Positions 36,608 to 45,496 of a stretch of 64,000 nt of DNA are shown piece after piece (position 1 is the first letter of the stretch; each line of letters opens with the position of its first letter). Position numbers and translations under genes: made by a program. Origin of the DNA: Desulfomicrobium macestii (lineage in GTDB: Bacteria; Desulfobacterota; Desulfovibrionia; Desulfovibrionales; Desulfomicrobiaceae); the NCBI RefSeq assembly GCF_014873765.1, contig NZ_JADBGG010000019.1, forward strand, positions 28,010-92,009, in the 5' to 3' direction. Below the pieces are notes generated by a model. It made no database searches. It was given only the letters and a program-made list of their open reading frames with translations, and had not been told where the DNA came from.

Positions 36608-36949
36608 ATGTCCCGCGATTCCTTCAAAACCGTCTACTCCACAGAAAAACCAACATGCCGCAAGTGCGGACGTGTGGACTGCATCTGCGGCCAAACCCGC
36701 CCCCCGGCCCGGGGTCCGGTACGGGTCGGCAGGGAAACAAAGGGCCGCAAGGGCGCGGGAGTCACGGTCGTGACCGGACTGGCCCTGCCTGAAACAGAGC
36801 TCAAGGCGCTGCTGACGGACTGCAAGAAACGCCTGGGCTGCGGCGGCACCCTGCGGGACGGGGTCCTGGAATTCCAGGGAGAGCACCGCGACACCCTGCT
36901 GACCTTTTTGAAAGACCGTGGCATCACCGCCAAGAAGTCGGGGAGCTGA
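36608..36949 (+). CDS. SUI1/eIF1-like translation factor (YciH type)
   Basis: A 113-residue protein of the SUI1 fold with an N-terminal Cys-rich segment ('CRKCGRVDCICGQ') and the conserved 'CGGTLRDGVLEFQGEHRDTLL'. Bacterial members resemble eIF1 and are thought to influence start-codon fidelity. The Cys-rich knuckle is a common feature of the family. The TGA overlaps the ATG of the hybrid kinase by one base. Confidence 0.85.
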   Translation: MSRDSFKTVYSTEKPTCRKCGRVDCICGQTRPPARGPVRVGRETKGRKGAGVTVVTGLALPETELKALLTDCKKRLGCGGTLRDGVLEFQGEHRDTLLTFLKDRGITAKKSGS

Positions 36950-39900
36950 TGACGGCAAGCATCTCCCTGCAACGACAACTCGACCACCTGAACCGCGCCC
37001 AGCGTCACGCGGGCATCGGCTCCTTCGAGCACGACATGGACACCGGCGCGACCTTCTGGTCCGACGAACAATACTGCCTGCTCGGATTCGAGCCGGGCAC
37101 GGTGACCCCATCCCTGGACAAGTTTCTTAACCTCCTCGAATCCGGCAGCCGGGCACGCTTCCTGCGCAGGGTAAGCGTCTGTTTCGCCACAAGACGCGAA
37201 CTGCGCACCGAACTGCGCTACACCCCTGAAAACGGCTCCCCGCGCGTAGCCCAGATCCGCGCCGAATTCGAACCCGACGAAAGCGGTCATCTGCGCATCA
37301 TCCGGGGCACCTTCCAGGACGTGACCGAGCGCAGGGCCGTGCAGTCCGCGCTGCGCCAGAGCGAGTCGCGCTACCGGTCCATTTTTGAAAACGCCCTTGA
37401 AGGAATTTATCAGACCACTCCCGAAGGCGTATTCCTGAGCGCGAACGCCTCCATGGCCAAAATCCTGCGCTACGACGACCCCGCCGACATGATGGCAGGC
37501 ATACGGGACATCGGCCGCGATCTCTACGCCGACCCCGCCGACCGCAAGCGCTACATGGAACTTCTGGAAGAGCACGTCCGGGTCATGGGCTTCGAGACGC
37601 AGGTGCGGCGCAAGGACGGCAGCCTGATCTGGGTGACCCTCAACTCCACCTTGATCCAGGATGCGGGCACCGGCCGACCCTGCCTGATCGGAACCATGGA
37701 AGACATCAGTACACGCAAACGCTACGAACTGTCGCTGATCGAATCGGACCAGCGCTTTCGGAACCTGCTGCAGCAGATAAGCTGCATCGCCGTGTCCCTC
37801 GACAATCAAAACCGGATCATCTTCTCCAATCCCTTTCTGCAACAGCTGACCGGGTGGAACGCGACGGAACTTGGCGGCCGCGACTGGTTCGAGGTCTGCA
37901 TCCCCCCGGACCAGCGCGAAGCCATGACCAGGGTCCTCGCGGACACGCAAGAACCGGAAGGCACGGACACCGAAATCCTGACCCGACTGGGGGCGCGGCG
38001 CCTCATCCGCTGGAACACCGTGCCCGACATCAATGTGCAGGGCGAAACCACGGGCGTGACCTGCATGGGCGTGGACATCACCGCGATCAAAATGGCCCGG
38101 GACACCTTGAGCAAAAGCGCGCTGCTTCAGTCCATGCGGCTGCGCATCGACGACGCGGCCCATTCGACCTCGAATTTTGCCAGCCTCATGCGGACCGTGC
38201 ATCAAATCCTGGGCGAAACCATCGACGCCAAGAACCTGATCACCGCCCTCATCAACACGGACAAGAACTCGCTTGAATTTCCCTATTGGGTAGATGAAAT
38301 GACCGATGTCAGCGAAGCGGCCCCGCGCATCGACGATCTGAACGATCCGGAAAACCGGCGCCTGACCCTGGAGCTTCTGCGCGGCAACGTCCCCAACATC
38401 CTGAGCGCCACCGACATGGCCGCCCTGGCAAAGACCGGAAAAATCCGGCTGGTGGGCGTGATCCCTCAAAGCTGGATAGGCGTCCCGCTCAAAGTGCGCG
38501 GCAAGGGCATCGGCGCCCTCATCGTGCAAAACTACGCAACACCCGTGCAATACACCCGGGACGACCTGGACATCCTGCTCGAAGTCTCGGAGCAGATCGC
38601 CCTGGCCATCGAACGCCAGCGCCACGACGAACTCTCCCAGACCGCCGAGGAGATTTTCCACGACATCCCCTCTGGGCTTTTCATCTACAAATGCCTCGAA
38701 CCCGGCCAGTTGGTCCTCGAAACCGCCAACCCGGCCGCCCTGCGTCTCATCCACAAGCGCCTCGAAGAGGCCAGGGGCATGCTCTTCACGGACATCTGGC
38801 CGCGCGGCACCCTGCTTGAGAGATACCTGCACTGCCTGCGCACGAAAGAGCATTTCGACAAGGAAGCGCATCTCTACGAAGACGACCGCATCCGGGGCTA
38901 TTTCCGCATCCACGCCTTTGCCCTGCCCGGAGAAAAGCTGGCCGTGGCCTTCGAGGACGTCACCGAACGCGAGCTTGTCCAGCAGGCCCTCATCCGGGCC
39001 AAGGAGGCCGCCGAATCGGCCAACAGGGCCAAGAGCGAGTTCCTGGCCAACATCAGCCACGAAGTGCGCACGCCCCTGAACGGAATCATGGGCATGCTGC
39101 AACTGGCCCTGCAGTCCGAGGCCTCCCCGGAGCTTGCCGAATACATGCGCACGGCTCTGGCGTCGTCCCGCAACCTTTTGCGGGTCCTGAACGACGTGCT
39201 CGACTTCACCAAGGTGGATGCGGGAAAAATGGAACTACTGGAGCGGGAATTCGACCTGGATGAACTGCTGAGCCAGGCCGTAAACTTTTTCAAGGCCCTG
39301 GCCCTGGATAAGAAAATCAGCCTCGCGCTTTCGACCCCGGCCAATCTGGGAAGATTTGTCGGTGACGAGGGACGCCTGCGCCAGATCCTCTTCAACCTGA
39401 TGGGCAACGCCCTCAAGTTCACCGACACGGGCAGCGTGACCCTTGAAGCCTGGCCCGTGGGCGAACAGGCCGACAAGACGCGCATCCTGTTCACCGTGCA
39501 GGACAAGGGAATCGGCATCCCGACGGACAAGCTGAATTATGTCTTCGAATCCTTCACCCAGGTCGACGGAACCTATTCAAGGCGCTATCAGGGAACGGGA
39601 CTCGGCCTGCCCATCGTCAAGCGCCTGGTGACGCTCATGGGCGGCAACATCTCGGTGGAGAGCATGGAAGGCGAGGGCACGACCATCTTCTTCGTCCTCC
39701 CCCTGCGGGCGGCACCGCCGCTGAAGGCACATGTACCGGCGCGGCCAAAGCCCGTCAGCACCGATGTCGGCCCGCTTGGCATTCTGCTGGTGGAAGACGA
39801 CATGGTGAACATGACCATGGCCAAACGCATGCTCGAAAAGCTGGGACACGGCGTCATCTGCGCCCGCAACGGCCTGGAAGCCCTGGACTGCCTGCATGTC

Positions 39901-40143
39901 CCCGGCGTGGACGTGGTGCTCATGGACATCCAGATGCCGGAAATGGACGGGATCGAGGCCACGGAAATCATCCGCAGCGATCCACGTTTCGTCCACTGCG
40001 CCCAGATCCCCATCATCGCCCTGACCGCCCACGCCATGGCCGGCGACGAGGACAAATTCCTGTCGCGCGGCATGAACGCCTATCTCTCCAAACCTTTCGA
40101 TCACGTCCGCCTGCAGGAACTGCTGCATCGCTTTTTCGGCTGA
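36949..40143 (+). CDS. Hybrid sensor histidine kinase (PAS, GAF, HisKA, HATPase, REC)
   Basis: A 1064-residue soluble kinase. Reading from the N-terminus: three PAS domains (about 10-385), a GAF domain (about 405-560), another PAS-like region (about 565-690), HisKA with His704 in 'ANISHEVRTPLNG', an HATPase with 'GTGLGLPIVKRL', and a receiver with acidic 'LLVEDDMVNM' near residue 943 and phospho-acceptor Asp993 in 'VLMDIQMPEMDG'. No membrane helix is present. It would phosphorylate its own receiver and, through an Hpt, a separate regulator; none is adjacent. Translation is coupled to the SUI1 gene by a one-base overlap. Confidence 0.92.
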   Translation: MTASISLQRQLDHLNRAQRHAGIGSFEHDMDTGATFWSDEQYCLLGFEPGTVTPSLDKFLNLLESGSRARFLRRVSVCFATRRELRTELRYTPENGSPRVAQIRAEFEPDESGHLRIIRGTFQDVTERRAVQSALRQSESRYRSIFENALEGIYQTTPEGVFLSANASMAKILRYDDPADMMAGIRDIGRDLYADPADRKRYMELLEEHVRVMGFETQVRRKDGSLIWVTLNSTLIQDAGTGRPCLIGTMEDISTRKRYELSLIESDQRFRNLLQQISCIAVSLDNQNRIIFSNPFLQQLTGWNATELGGRDWFEVCIPPDQREAMTRVLADTQEPEGTDTEILTRLGARRLIRWNTVPDINVQGETTGVTCMGVDITAIKMARDTLSKSALLQSMRLRIDDAAHSTSNFASLMRTVHQILGETIDAKNLITALINTDKNSLEFPYWVDEMTDVSEAAPRIDDLNDPENRRLTLELLRGNVPNILSATDMAALAKTGKIRLVGVIPQSWIGVPLKVRGKGIGALIVQNYATPVQYTRDDLDILLEVSEQIALAIERQRHDELSQTAEEIFHDIPSGLFIYKCLEPGQLVLETANPAALRLIHKRLEEARGMLFTDIWPRGTLLERYLHCLRTKEHFDKEAHLYEDDRIRGYFRIHAFALPGEKLAVAFEDVTERELVQQALIRAKEAAESANRAKSEFLANISHEVRTPLNGIMGMLQLALQSEASPELAEYMRTALASSRNLLRVLNDVLDFTKVDAGKMELLEREFDLDELLSQAVNFFKALALDKKISLALSTPANLGRFVGDEGRLRQILFNLMGNALKFTDTGSVTLEAWPVGEQADKTRILFTVQDKGIGIPTDKLNYVFESFTQVDGTYSRRYQGTGLGLPIVKRLVTLMGGNISVESMEGEGTTIFFVLPLRAAPPLKAHVPARPKPVSTDVGPLGILLVEDDMVNMTMAKRMLEKLGHGVICARNGLEALDCLHVPGVDVVLMDIQMPEMDGIEATEIIRSDPRFVHCAQIPIIALTAHAMAGDEDKFLSRGMNAYLSKPFDHVRLQELLHRFFG

Positions 40144-40159
40144 TCGATAGCGCGAGCCG

Positions 40160-40192
40160 AAAAAAAAACCTCCGCAGGAAATCCCGCGGAGG
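40160..40192 (-). terminator. Intrinsic terminator of greA
   Basis: On the minus strand CCTCCGC pairs with GCGGAGG around a 10-base loop, followed by nine Ts. It may also assist the convergent kinase gene. Confidence 0.8.
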
Positions 40193-40219
40193 CCGTGCAT
40201 CGGTATGTCCTTGAAAAGG

Positions 40220-40708
40220 CTATTTCAGTCCGGCCGTACCGTTGAAGCTGACGGAGATGACCTCGTAATCCACGCGCCCTTTCGGGACCTGGACGGAGAT
40301 TTCATCGCCTTCCTGTCTGCCAAGCAAGGCCCGTCCCACCGGCGACTCGATAGAGATGGTGCCCTTGGTGTGATCGGCCTCATCGGGCCCGAGCAGGGTG
40401 TAGGTCTTGCGCTCTTCGGTCTCCAGATCCTCGACGGTCACCGTGGCTCCAAATACCGCGCGGTCGCTCTGCAGCGTATTGATGTCGATGACTTCAAAAC
40501 GAATCATGCGCGATTCGATATGGCTGATCCGGGCCTCCAGCATGCCCTGGCGTTCACGCGCGGCGTCGTATCCCGCGTTCTCGCGCAGGTCGCCCTCTTC
40601 CCGGGCTTCCTTGATGGCCTGAATAATGGCCGGGCGCTCTTTCTTGAGGTCTTCCAGTTCCTTTTCCAAACGCTTGAAGCCTTCGACTGAAATGGGAATC
40701 CTGTTCAT
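40220..40708 (-). CDS. greA: Transcription elongation factor GreA
   Basis: A 162-residue factor with the N-terminal coiled coil ('ISVEGFKRLEKELEDLKKER') and the acidic tip 'EGDLRENAGYDAARERQG' that stimulates RNA polymerase cleavage, followed by the FKBP-like C-terminal domain. The start after AAGGATG is chosen among three adjacent ATGs. It is transcribed alone, flanked by terminators. Confidence 0.93.
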   Translation of the reverse strand: MNRIPISVEGFKRLEKELEDLKKERPAIIQAIKEAREEGDLRENAGYDAARERQGMLEARISHIESRMIRFEVIDINTLQSDRAVFGATVTVEDLETEERKTYTLLGPDEADHTKGTISIESPVGRALLGRQEGDEISVQVPKGRVDYEVISVSFNGTAGLK

Positions 40709-40744
40709 CATCATCCTTTGTGTGCAAAAATAGCATTGAGCCAA

Positions 40745-40792
40745 TAAAAAAAAAGATGCTTTGCCCACCAATTGGCTTGTGGCGGGCAAAGC
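40745..40792 (-). terminator. Intrinsic terminator of ilvBN
   Basis: On the minus strand GCTTTGCCC...GGGCAAAGC forms the outer stem of a longer hairpin, and the following T-run is nine bases. It ends ilvN before the greA start. Confidence 0.85.
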
Positions 40793-40912
40793 GAAAGCGA
40801 CATTTTCAAAAGCAAACCAAGAACCTGACTAGTGCATCCACGGTTGCGGGTCAAGGGGCTTGGCAAACCATTCCGGCATCGCGGCCCGGCAAGAGGCCGG
40901 GGGGCCGGATTT

Positions 40913-41203
40913 TCATTCCCTCATGACCTGGCCGAGCCGGGCAAAGGTCTCCTCGGCGGCGGGCCGCAGCCGCACATCGTGCACGTCCTGCAACTTGCGC
41001 ATCTGCCGGATCATCTGCTCCAGCCGGTCATCCTCGTTGACCAGAAGCCAGATGCGGCTCTCCTCGCCGCCGTCCGTGGGCAGGCAGAGAATGGCTTCGA
41101 CGTTGAACGCGCGGCGGGAAAAAAGACCGCAGACATGGGACATGACCCCGGGATGGTTCTTGACCAGCACATCGAGGACGGTGCGTGACGTGTTGCTATG
41201 CAT
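40913..41203 (-). CDS. ilvN: Acetolactate synthase small (regulatory) subunit
   Basis: A 96-residue ACT-domain protein ('VLVKNHPGVMSHVCGLFSRR' and 'LRKL'-like features) that confers valine feedback on the large subunit. It is the short type without a C-terminal extension. The start overlaps the ilvB stop by eight bases, so the two subunits are coupled. Confidence 0.85.
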   Translation of the reverse strand: MHSNTSRTVLDVLVKNHPGVMSHVCGLFSRRAFNVEAILCLPTDGGEESRIWLLVNEDDRLEQMIRQMRKLQDVHDVRLRPAAEETFARLGQVMRE

Positions 41204-42875
41204 GGCATTCACCTCCGAGCATGGTTCTGTTGGCGGCCCCGGGAGGGACCATGGGCCAGACTTTCTCGTCGCGGTCCACCGGGACATGGATCAGGGTCGG
41301 TCCCCTGTGGGCCAGGGCCTCGCTCAACACGGCATCGGGATCGGCGGCTCCGGCCAGGTCCCAGGTCTTCCATCTGAACCCTGTGGCAATGAGCGGAAAA
41401 TCGACGCTCACGTCGTAAATGGATGAAAAATAATTGGCCTTGAAAAAAAGCTCCTGCTGCTGGTGCACAAGGCCGAGGCAGGCGTTGTTCATGAGGATGA
41501 TAGTCACGTCCACGCCCTGTTCGGCGGCCGTGGCCATCTCCTGGATGTTCATGAGCAGGCTGCCGTCGCCGCTGAAGCAGACGACCTTGCGCTCGGGAGC
41601 GGCCAGGGCCGCGCCGATGGCCGTGGGCAGGCCAAAACCCATGGTGCCGAGCCCGCCCGAGGTCAGCCAGCCGGTCCCGGGCATGAAAGGATAGCTCTGG
41701 GCCGTCCACATCTGATGCTTGCCCACGTCCGTGACCACGATGGCGTTTTCTCCGGCCAGTTCCCCGACCCGGCGGATCAGTTCCTGCGGGGTGTCGTGCC
41801 CGCCCTGCTCCGGGACCTGGGAGGGAAAGGCCAGCTTCAGGGCCTCGATGTACCCGATCCATTCCTGGCGCTCGGCCGGTGCGATCCTGGGCAAAAGAGC
41901 GCCGACGACTTCGCGCACGTCGCCAAGGATCGCCACGGAGGCGGCCCTGAGCTTGTCCAGTTCGCTGTGGTCGATGTCGATATGAATGACCTTGGCCTGG
42001 GGGCAGAACTCCTGCACCTTGCCCGTGGCGCGGTCGTCGAAGCGCACCCCGGCAGCCAGGATCAGGTCGCAGGCTTCAAGCGCCATGTTGGTGTGACGCT
42101 GGGCGTGCATTCCAAGCATGCCCATGTTCAGCGGATGGTCATGCGGCATGGCTGTCAGTCCCATCAGCGTCGATGTCACGGGCATGGAGGCGCGTTCGGC
42201 GAGGGTCAGCATCTCCTGGCCCGCGCCCGAGGCGACCACCCCTCCGCCGAGCCACAGAATGGGCCGCCGGGCGGAGTTGAGCATTTCCACGGCCGCGTCC
42301 AGATCCCCGTCGAAACAGGACGGAACGGGTTCGCGCTCGCCTATCTCGGGCCAGTGAGTAAAATCGGCCGTCTCCAGCTGGACGTCGCGCGGGATGTCGA
42401 TCAGCACCGGTCCGGGACGGCCGCTGGTGGCGATGGCGAAGGCCTCGGGGATGATGTGCAGCAGGTCGCGGGCCTCGCGCACCAGAAAATTGTGCTTGGT
42501 GATGGGGATGCTCATCCCGTAGGTGTCCACCTCCTGGAAGGCGTCGGTGCCGATCATGGCCCGGGGGACCTGGCCGGTGATGCAGATGACGGGGATCGAA
42601 TCGAGCTTGGCGTCGGCGATGGCGGTCAGGATGTTGGTCGCGCCGGGCCCGGAGGTGGCGAAACAGACCGCGGGCAAGCCGGTGACCCGGGCCATGCCCT
42701 GGGCCAGAAAGCCCGCGCCCTGCTCGTGCCGGGTCAGGACGTGACGGATGCGTGTGCTGCGGGAAAGTGCGTCGTAGAGGGGGAGATTTGCGCCGCCGGG
42801 GATGCCCGCGATGGTGCGGATGCCCTGACGTTCAAGAAGGCTGATGGTCAGCTGCGCGCCGGTCATGGAAAACAT
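41196..42875 (-). CDS. ilvB: Acetolactate synthase large subunit
   Basis: A 559-residue thiamine diphosphate enzyme making acetolactate or acetohydroxybutyrate for branched-chain amino acids. Visible are the catalytic glutamate region 'LTRHEQGAGFLAQGMAR', the FAD-binding middle domain and the ThDP motif 'GDGSLLMNIQEMATAAEQG' through 'NNACLGLVHQQQ'. The start follows AAAGGAGTGCACG. Expression is likely controlled by the valine-rich leader and terminator upstream. Confidence 0.93.
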   Translation of the reverse strand: MFSMTGAQLTISLLERQGIRTIAGIPGGANLPLYDALSRSTRIRHVLTRHEQGAGFLAQGMARVTGLPAVCFATSGPGATNILTAIADAKLDSIPVICITGQVPRAMIGTDAFQEVDTYGMSIPITKHNFLVREARDLLHIIPEAFAIATSGRPGPVLIDIPRDVQLETADFTHWPEIGEREPVPSCFDGDLDAAVEMLNSARRPILWLGGGVVASGAGQEMLTLAERASMPVTSTLMGLTAMPHDHPLNMGMLGMHAQRHTNMALEACDLILAAGVRFDDRATGKVQEFCPQAKVIHIDIDHSELDKLRAASVAILGDVREVVGALLPRIAPAERQEWIGYIEALKLAFPSQVPEQGGHDTPQELIRRVGELAGENAIVVTDVGKHQMWTAQSYPFMPGTGWLTSGGLGTMGFGLPTAIGAALAAPERKVVCFSGDGSLLMNIQEMATAAEQGVDVTIILMNNACLGLVHQQQELFFKANYFSSIYDVSVDFPLIATGFRWKTWDLAGAADPDAVLSEALAHRGPTLIHVPVDRDEKVWPMVPPGAANRTMLGGECHA

Positions 42876-42928
42876 CGTGCACTCCTTTTTCAGCTCGTCT
42901 GTAGACCGGCGGAGGGTGAGCTGAAAAA

Positions 42929-42962
42929 GGAAAACCCCCGCCGGCGCCTGCGCTGGCGGGGG
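42929..42962 (-). terminator. Attenuator terminator upstream of ilvB
   Basis: On the minus strand, CCCCCGCCAGCGC pairs with GCGCCGGCGGGGG with one mismatch, followed by TTTTCCTTTTTC. It lies between the leader peptide and ilvB, where an attenuator is expected. Confidence 0.8.
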
Positions 42963-42982
42963 AAGAATTCGTCCGTATCCCG

Positions 42983-43066
42983 TTACAGCGTCAGGGCGTC
43001 CATAACGACGCATACTACTACGACTACTACTAGGCTTACGGAGACGTCGGTAGTGATGCGGTTCAT
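42983..43066 (-). CDS. Valine-rich leader peptide of the ilvBN operon (ivbL-like)
   Basis: A 27-codon ORF begins MNRITTDVSV and continues to a run in which eight of nine consecutive residues are valine (six, then a cysteine, then two). It ends 'DALTL' at a TAA. A strong terminator follows 20 bases later and ilvB starts beyond it. Stalling at the valine codons when Val-tRNA is scarce would favour antitermination, as in the E. coli ivbL-ilvB case. The competing antiterminator was not resolved. The codons used are mostly GTA and GTC. Confidence 0.85.
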   Translation of the reverse strand: MNRITTDVSVSLVVVVVVCVVMDALTL

Positions 43067-43109
43067 GGGGCTCTTCCTTGGGATTTGGATAATCGAGTAT
43101 CGAAAGATT

Positions 43110-43138
43110 TTTTTAGGCTGTTCAAAAAAAACTGTCAA
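43110..43138 (-). promoter_or_regulatory. Probable promoter of the ilv leader
   Basis: On the minus strand, TTGACA and TAAAAA are separated by 17 bases, placing transcription about 37 bases upstream of the leader ATG. The -10 is a partial match. Confidence 0.5.
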
Positions 43139-43311
43139 GCAGGCGCTTGACCTCGAAGACTCCGGCAGGACAGAAAAAGCTTGCCCGGCCACGCCGGTCC
43201 ATGACACTCGAAAACAATGCCAGACCTTGATTCAGAAACGGTTTGCGGGCATGGTGCTCTTGCGGCCGACAGATTCATCGTATCGAACTTCAACCACTCA
43301 CAGGAGGGCTC

Positions 43312-43863
43312 ATGCCCACATCGGAATACACGCTTTTCAGCGGCGGCGCCCAGGGTACTGAAACGGAATTTGGCCGTCTGGCCGAACAATACGGCATTCA
43401 GGAAGTGACCTACACCTTTGAAGGCCACAAGATCGAGCGGACCCGAGGGCTGCGCGTGCTGACCCCCGAAGAGTTGATGCGCAAGGATGTGAGCCTGAGC
43501 TATGTCTCCAAGCTCCTGAACCGGACCTTTACCAACGCCCCCATGATGCGCAGCATCCTGCAGACCGTCATGTACCAGATCGAATCCGGTTACGAGATCT
43601 TCGTGGTCGGAAGCATCATGGAAGACGGCACGGTCAAGGGCGGAACGGGCTGGGGCACGGAGTTCGCCAAGATCTGCAACAAACCCCTGTACTGCTTCGG
43701 CCAGGTCCGCAATTCCTGGCACAAATGGACCGGTGAGATCTGGGAACGCTGCGAAACCCCGACCATCACCAGCCACCATTTCTGCGGCACGGGCACCCGT
43801 TTCCTGGAAGACAACGGCCGCCAGGCCATCGCCGACCTGTTCGCAAAATCTTTCGCAAAATAG
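43312..43863 (+). CDS. SLOG/Rossmann-fold nucleotide-binding-like protein
   Basis: A 183-residue protein. The start 'YTLFSGGAQGTETEFGRLAE' resembles the SGGA(R/Q)GxD phosphate-binding motif of SLOG-type Rossmann proteins, and 'EIFVVGSIMEDGTVKGGTGW' adds a second glycine-rich loop. SLOG proteins bind nucleotides or related ligands in diverse pathways; no specific role is implied. An ideal AGGAGGGCTC site sets the start. It is convergent with the flavoprotein gene and separated from the ilv leader by a divergent promoter region. Confidence 0.6.
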   Translation: MPTSEYTLFSGGAQGTETEFGRLAEQYGIQEVTYTFEGHKIERTRGLRVLTPEELMRKDVSLSYVSKLLNRTFTNAPMMRSILQTVMYQIESGYEIFVVGSIMEDGTVKGGTGWGTEFAKICNKPLYCFGQVRNSWHKWTGEIWERCETPTITSHHFCGTGTRFLEDNGRQAIADLFAKSFAK

Positions 43864-43895
43864 CTCGGCAGCGCAGTAGCGCAGCCTGCCTTTTC

Positions 43896-43938
43896 ATAGG
43901 TCCTATAGGTCCCATAAGACCCATAGGACCTATTTTTT
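43896..43938 (+). terminator. Intrinsic terminator after the SLOG-like gene
   Basis: ATAGGTCCTATAGGTC pairs with GACCCATAGGACCTAT (one mismatch) around a six-base loop and is followed by TTTTT. Its right arm overlaps the 3' end of the convergent flavoprotein gene. Confidence 0.85.
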
Positions 43939-45471
43939 CAGCTTGCGCACCACTGCCTTGGCCACCGCCACCCCATCCATGGCAGCCGAAACAATGCCGC
44001 CCGCATGCCCGGCCCCTTCGCCGCACGGAAAAAGGCCGCGCACCTGCGGGTGCATGAGCGTCTCGCGATCACGCGGGATGCGTACCGGGGAGCTGGTTCG
44101 TGATTCAACGGCCAGAAGCGTCGCCTCGGCGCTGTCGAATCCCTTGTGTTTCCCGCCCAGAATGGTCAGTCCCTCCTGCAGGGCCCGGACCACGAAGCCC
44201 GGCAGCAGGTCGTGCAGCGGCGCGCTGTGGATGCCGGGAATGTACGATGTCGCGCCCAGATTCTCAGACACCCTGCCCTGCAGAAAATCATCGGCCCGCT
44301 GGGCCGGAGCGCGCTGAGTCCGGCCGTCTCCGGCGCGGAACATGGTCTGCTCGACCTCGGACTGAAAGCGCAGCAGCGCCAGCGGATCGTCGCCCGGCAC
44401 GTCGGAAGGACGGATCTCGGCCACCAGTCCCGCGTTGGCGAAGGGAGCCTTGCGGCTGGCCAGGCTCATGCCGTTCAGGACCAACTCGCCCGGAGCGGTT
44501 GACGCCGGAACCACGAATCCGCCGGGGCACATGCAGAACGAAAAGACGCCCCGCTCGCCCGTCTGGCAGGACAGGCGATAGCTGGCCGCGGGCAGGGCAG
44601 GATGACGCGGGCTGTGATGATAGAACATCCGGTCGACCAGCTCCTGCGGATGTTCGATGCGCACGCCCAGGGCGAAGGGCTTGGCCTCGATGAGCACCCC
44701 GCGTTTGAGCAACAGATCGTAGATGTCGCGGGCCGAATGCCCGGTGGCCAGGATCACGGCGTCGCCCTCCACCGTCTCTCCCCCGGCCAGGCGCACGCCG
44801 CGAACCTCCCCGGAGTCCAGGACCAGATCGGTCACATGCGCCTCGAAATGAATCTCTCCGCCGGCGGCGATGATGGCATCGCGCATGTTGCGTACCAGCT
44901 TCGGCAGCACGTTGGACCCAAGATGCGGGTGCGCGTCCACGCCGATATCCGGGGACGCCCCGTGGGCCACGAAAAGATCGAGAATTCGGTCCACATCGCC
45001 ATGCTTCTTGGACCGGGTGTAAAGCTTGCCGTCGGAAGAGGTGCCCGCCCCACCTTCGCCGAAGCAGTAGTTGGAGTGCGGGTTGACCAGTCCTTCGGAG
45101 TAGATCTTCTTCACGTCCTTGAGCCGGGCGCGAACGTCGCGTCCGCGCTCCAGCAGCACGGGCTTTATGCCTGCCTCAAGCAGGGTCATGGCCGCGAAAT
45201 ATCCGCCCGGACCGGCTCCGACCACGACCACCCGCTCCCCGCCCAGGGGCCTTGGCGTGAACACAGAGGGGGCCGTGTCGTTCCCGCCCACGGCGATGCG
45301 CAGCAGAAAACGGGGCATCTTGGCCCGCGCATCCACCGAGCGGCGCACCACACGCACCCTGACGCCGCCGTCATCATCCATTCCGGCCTTGGCCAGGGCC
45401 TGGGCCCGTATGTACGCCGCGTCATCGATATTGTCGGGCTCCACGAGCAGATCGACGTGAATGAGTTCCAT
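43930..45471 (-). CDS. FAD-dependent oxidoreductase (COG2509)
   Basis: A 513-residue flavoprotein. The dinucleotide fold 'VVVVGAGPGGYFAAMTLLEAG' lies near residue 82 after an N-terminal alpha/beta domain. The later motifs 'NYCFGEGGAGTSSDGKLYTR', 'VILATGHSARDIY' and 'LFPCGEGAGHAGGIVSAAMD' identify COG2509, a widespread dehydrogenase-like family with unknown substrate. No partner gene is adjacent. Confidence 0.85.
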   Translation of the reverse strand: MELIHVDLLVEPDNIDDAAYIRAQALAKAGMDDDGGVRVRVVRRSVDARAKMPRFLLRIAVGGNDTAPSVFTPRPLGGERVVVVGAGPGGYFAAMTLLEAGIKPVLLERGRDVRARLKDVKKIYSEGLVNPHSNYCFGEGGAGTSSDGKLYTRSKKHGDVDRILDLFVAHGASPDIGVDAHPHLGSNVLPKLVRNMRDAIIAAGGEIHFEAHVTDLVLDSGEVRGVRLAGGETVEGDAVILATGHSARDIYDLLLKRGVLIEAKPFALGVRIEHPQELVDRMFYHHSPRHPALPAASYRLSCQTGERGVFSFCMCPGGFVVPASTAPGELVLNGMSLASRKAPFANAGLVAEIRPSDVPGDDPLALLRFQSEVEQTMFRAGDGRTQRAPAQRADDFLQGRVSENLGATSYIPGIHSAPLHDLLPGFVVRALQEGLTILGGKHKGFDSAEATLLAVESRTSSPVRIPRDRETLMHPQVRGLFPCGEGAGHAGGIVSAAMDGVAVAKAVVRKLKK

Positions 45472-45496
45472 GAGGTGTCTCCGTATTGAAATATTT

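Noticed and set aside
42935..42962. GC-rich palindrome as a repeat element
   Set aside because: It is better explained as the attenuator terminator, since it follows a valine leader and precedes ilvB.
43896..43933. Alternating AGGTCC/GGACCT motif as a mobile repeat
   Set aside because: It forms a perfect-looking intrinsic terminator with a T-run between convergent genes, and no second copy was seen in the window.
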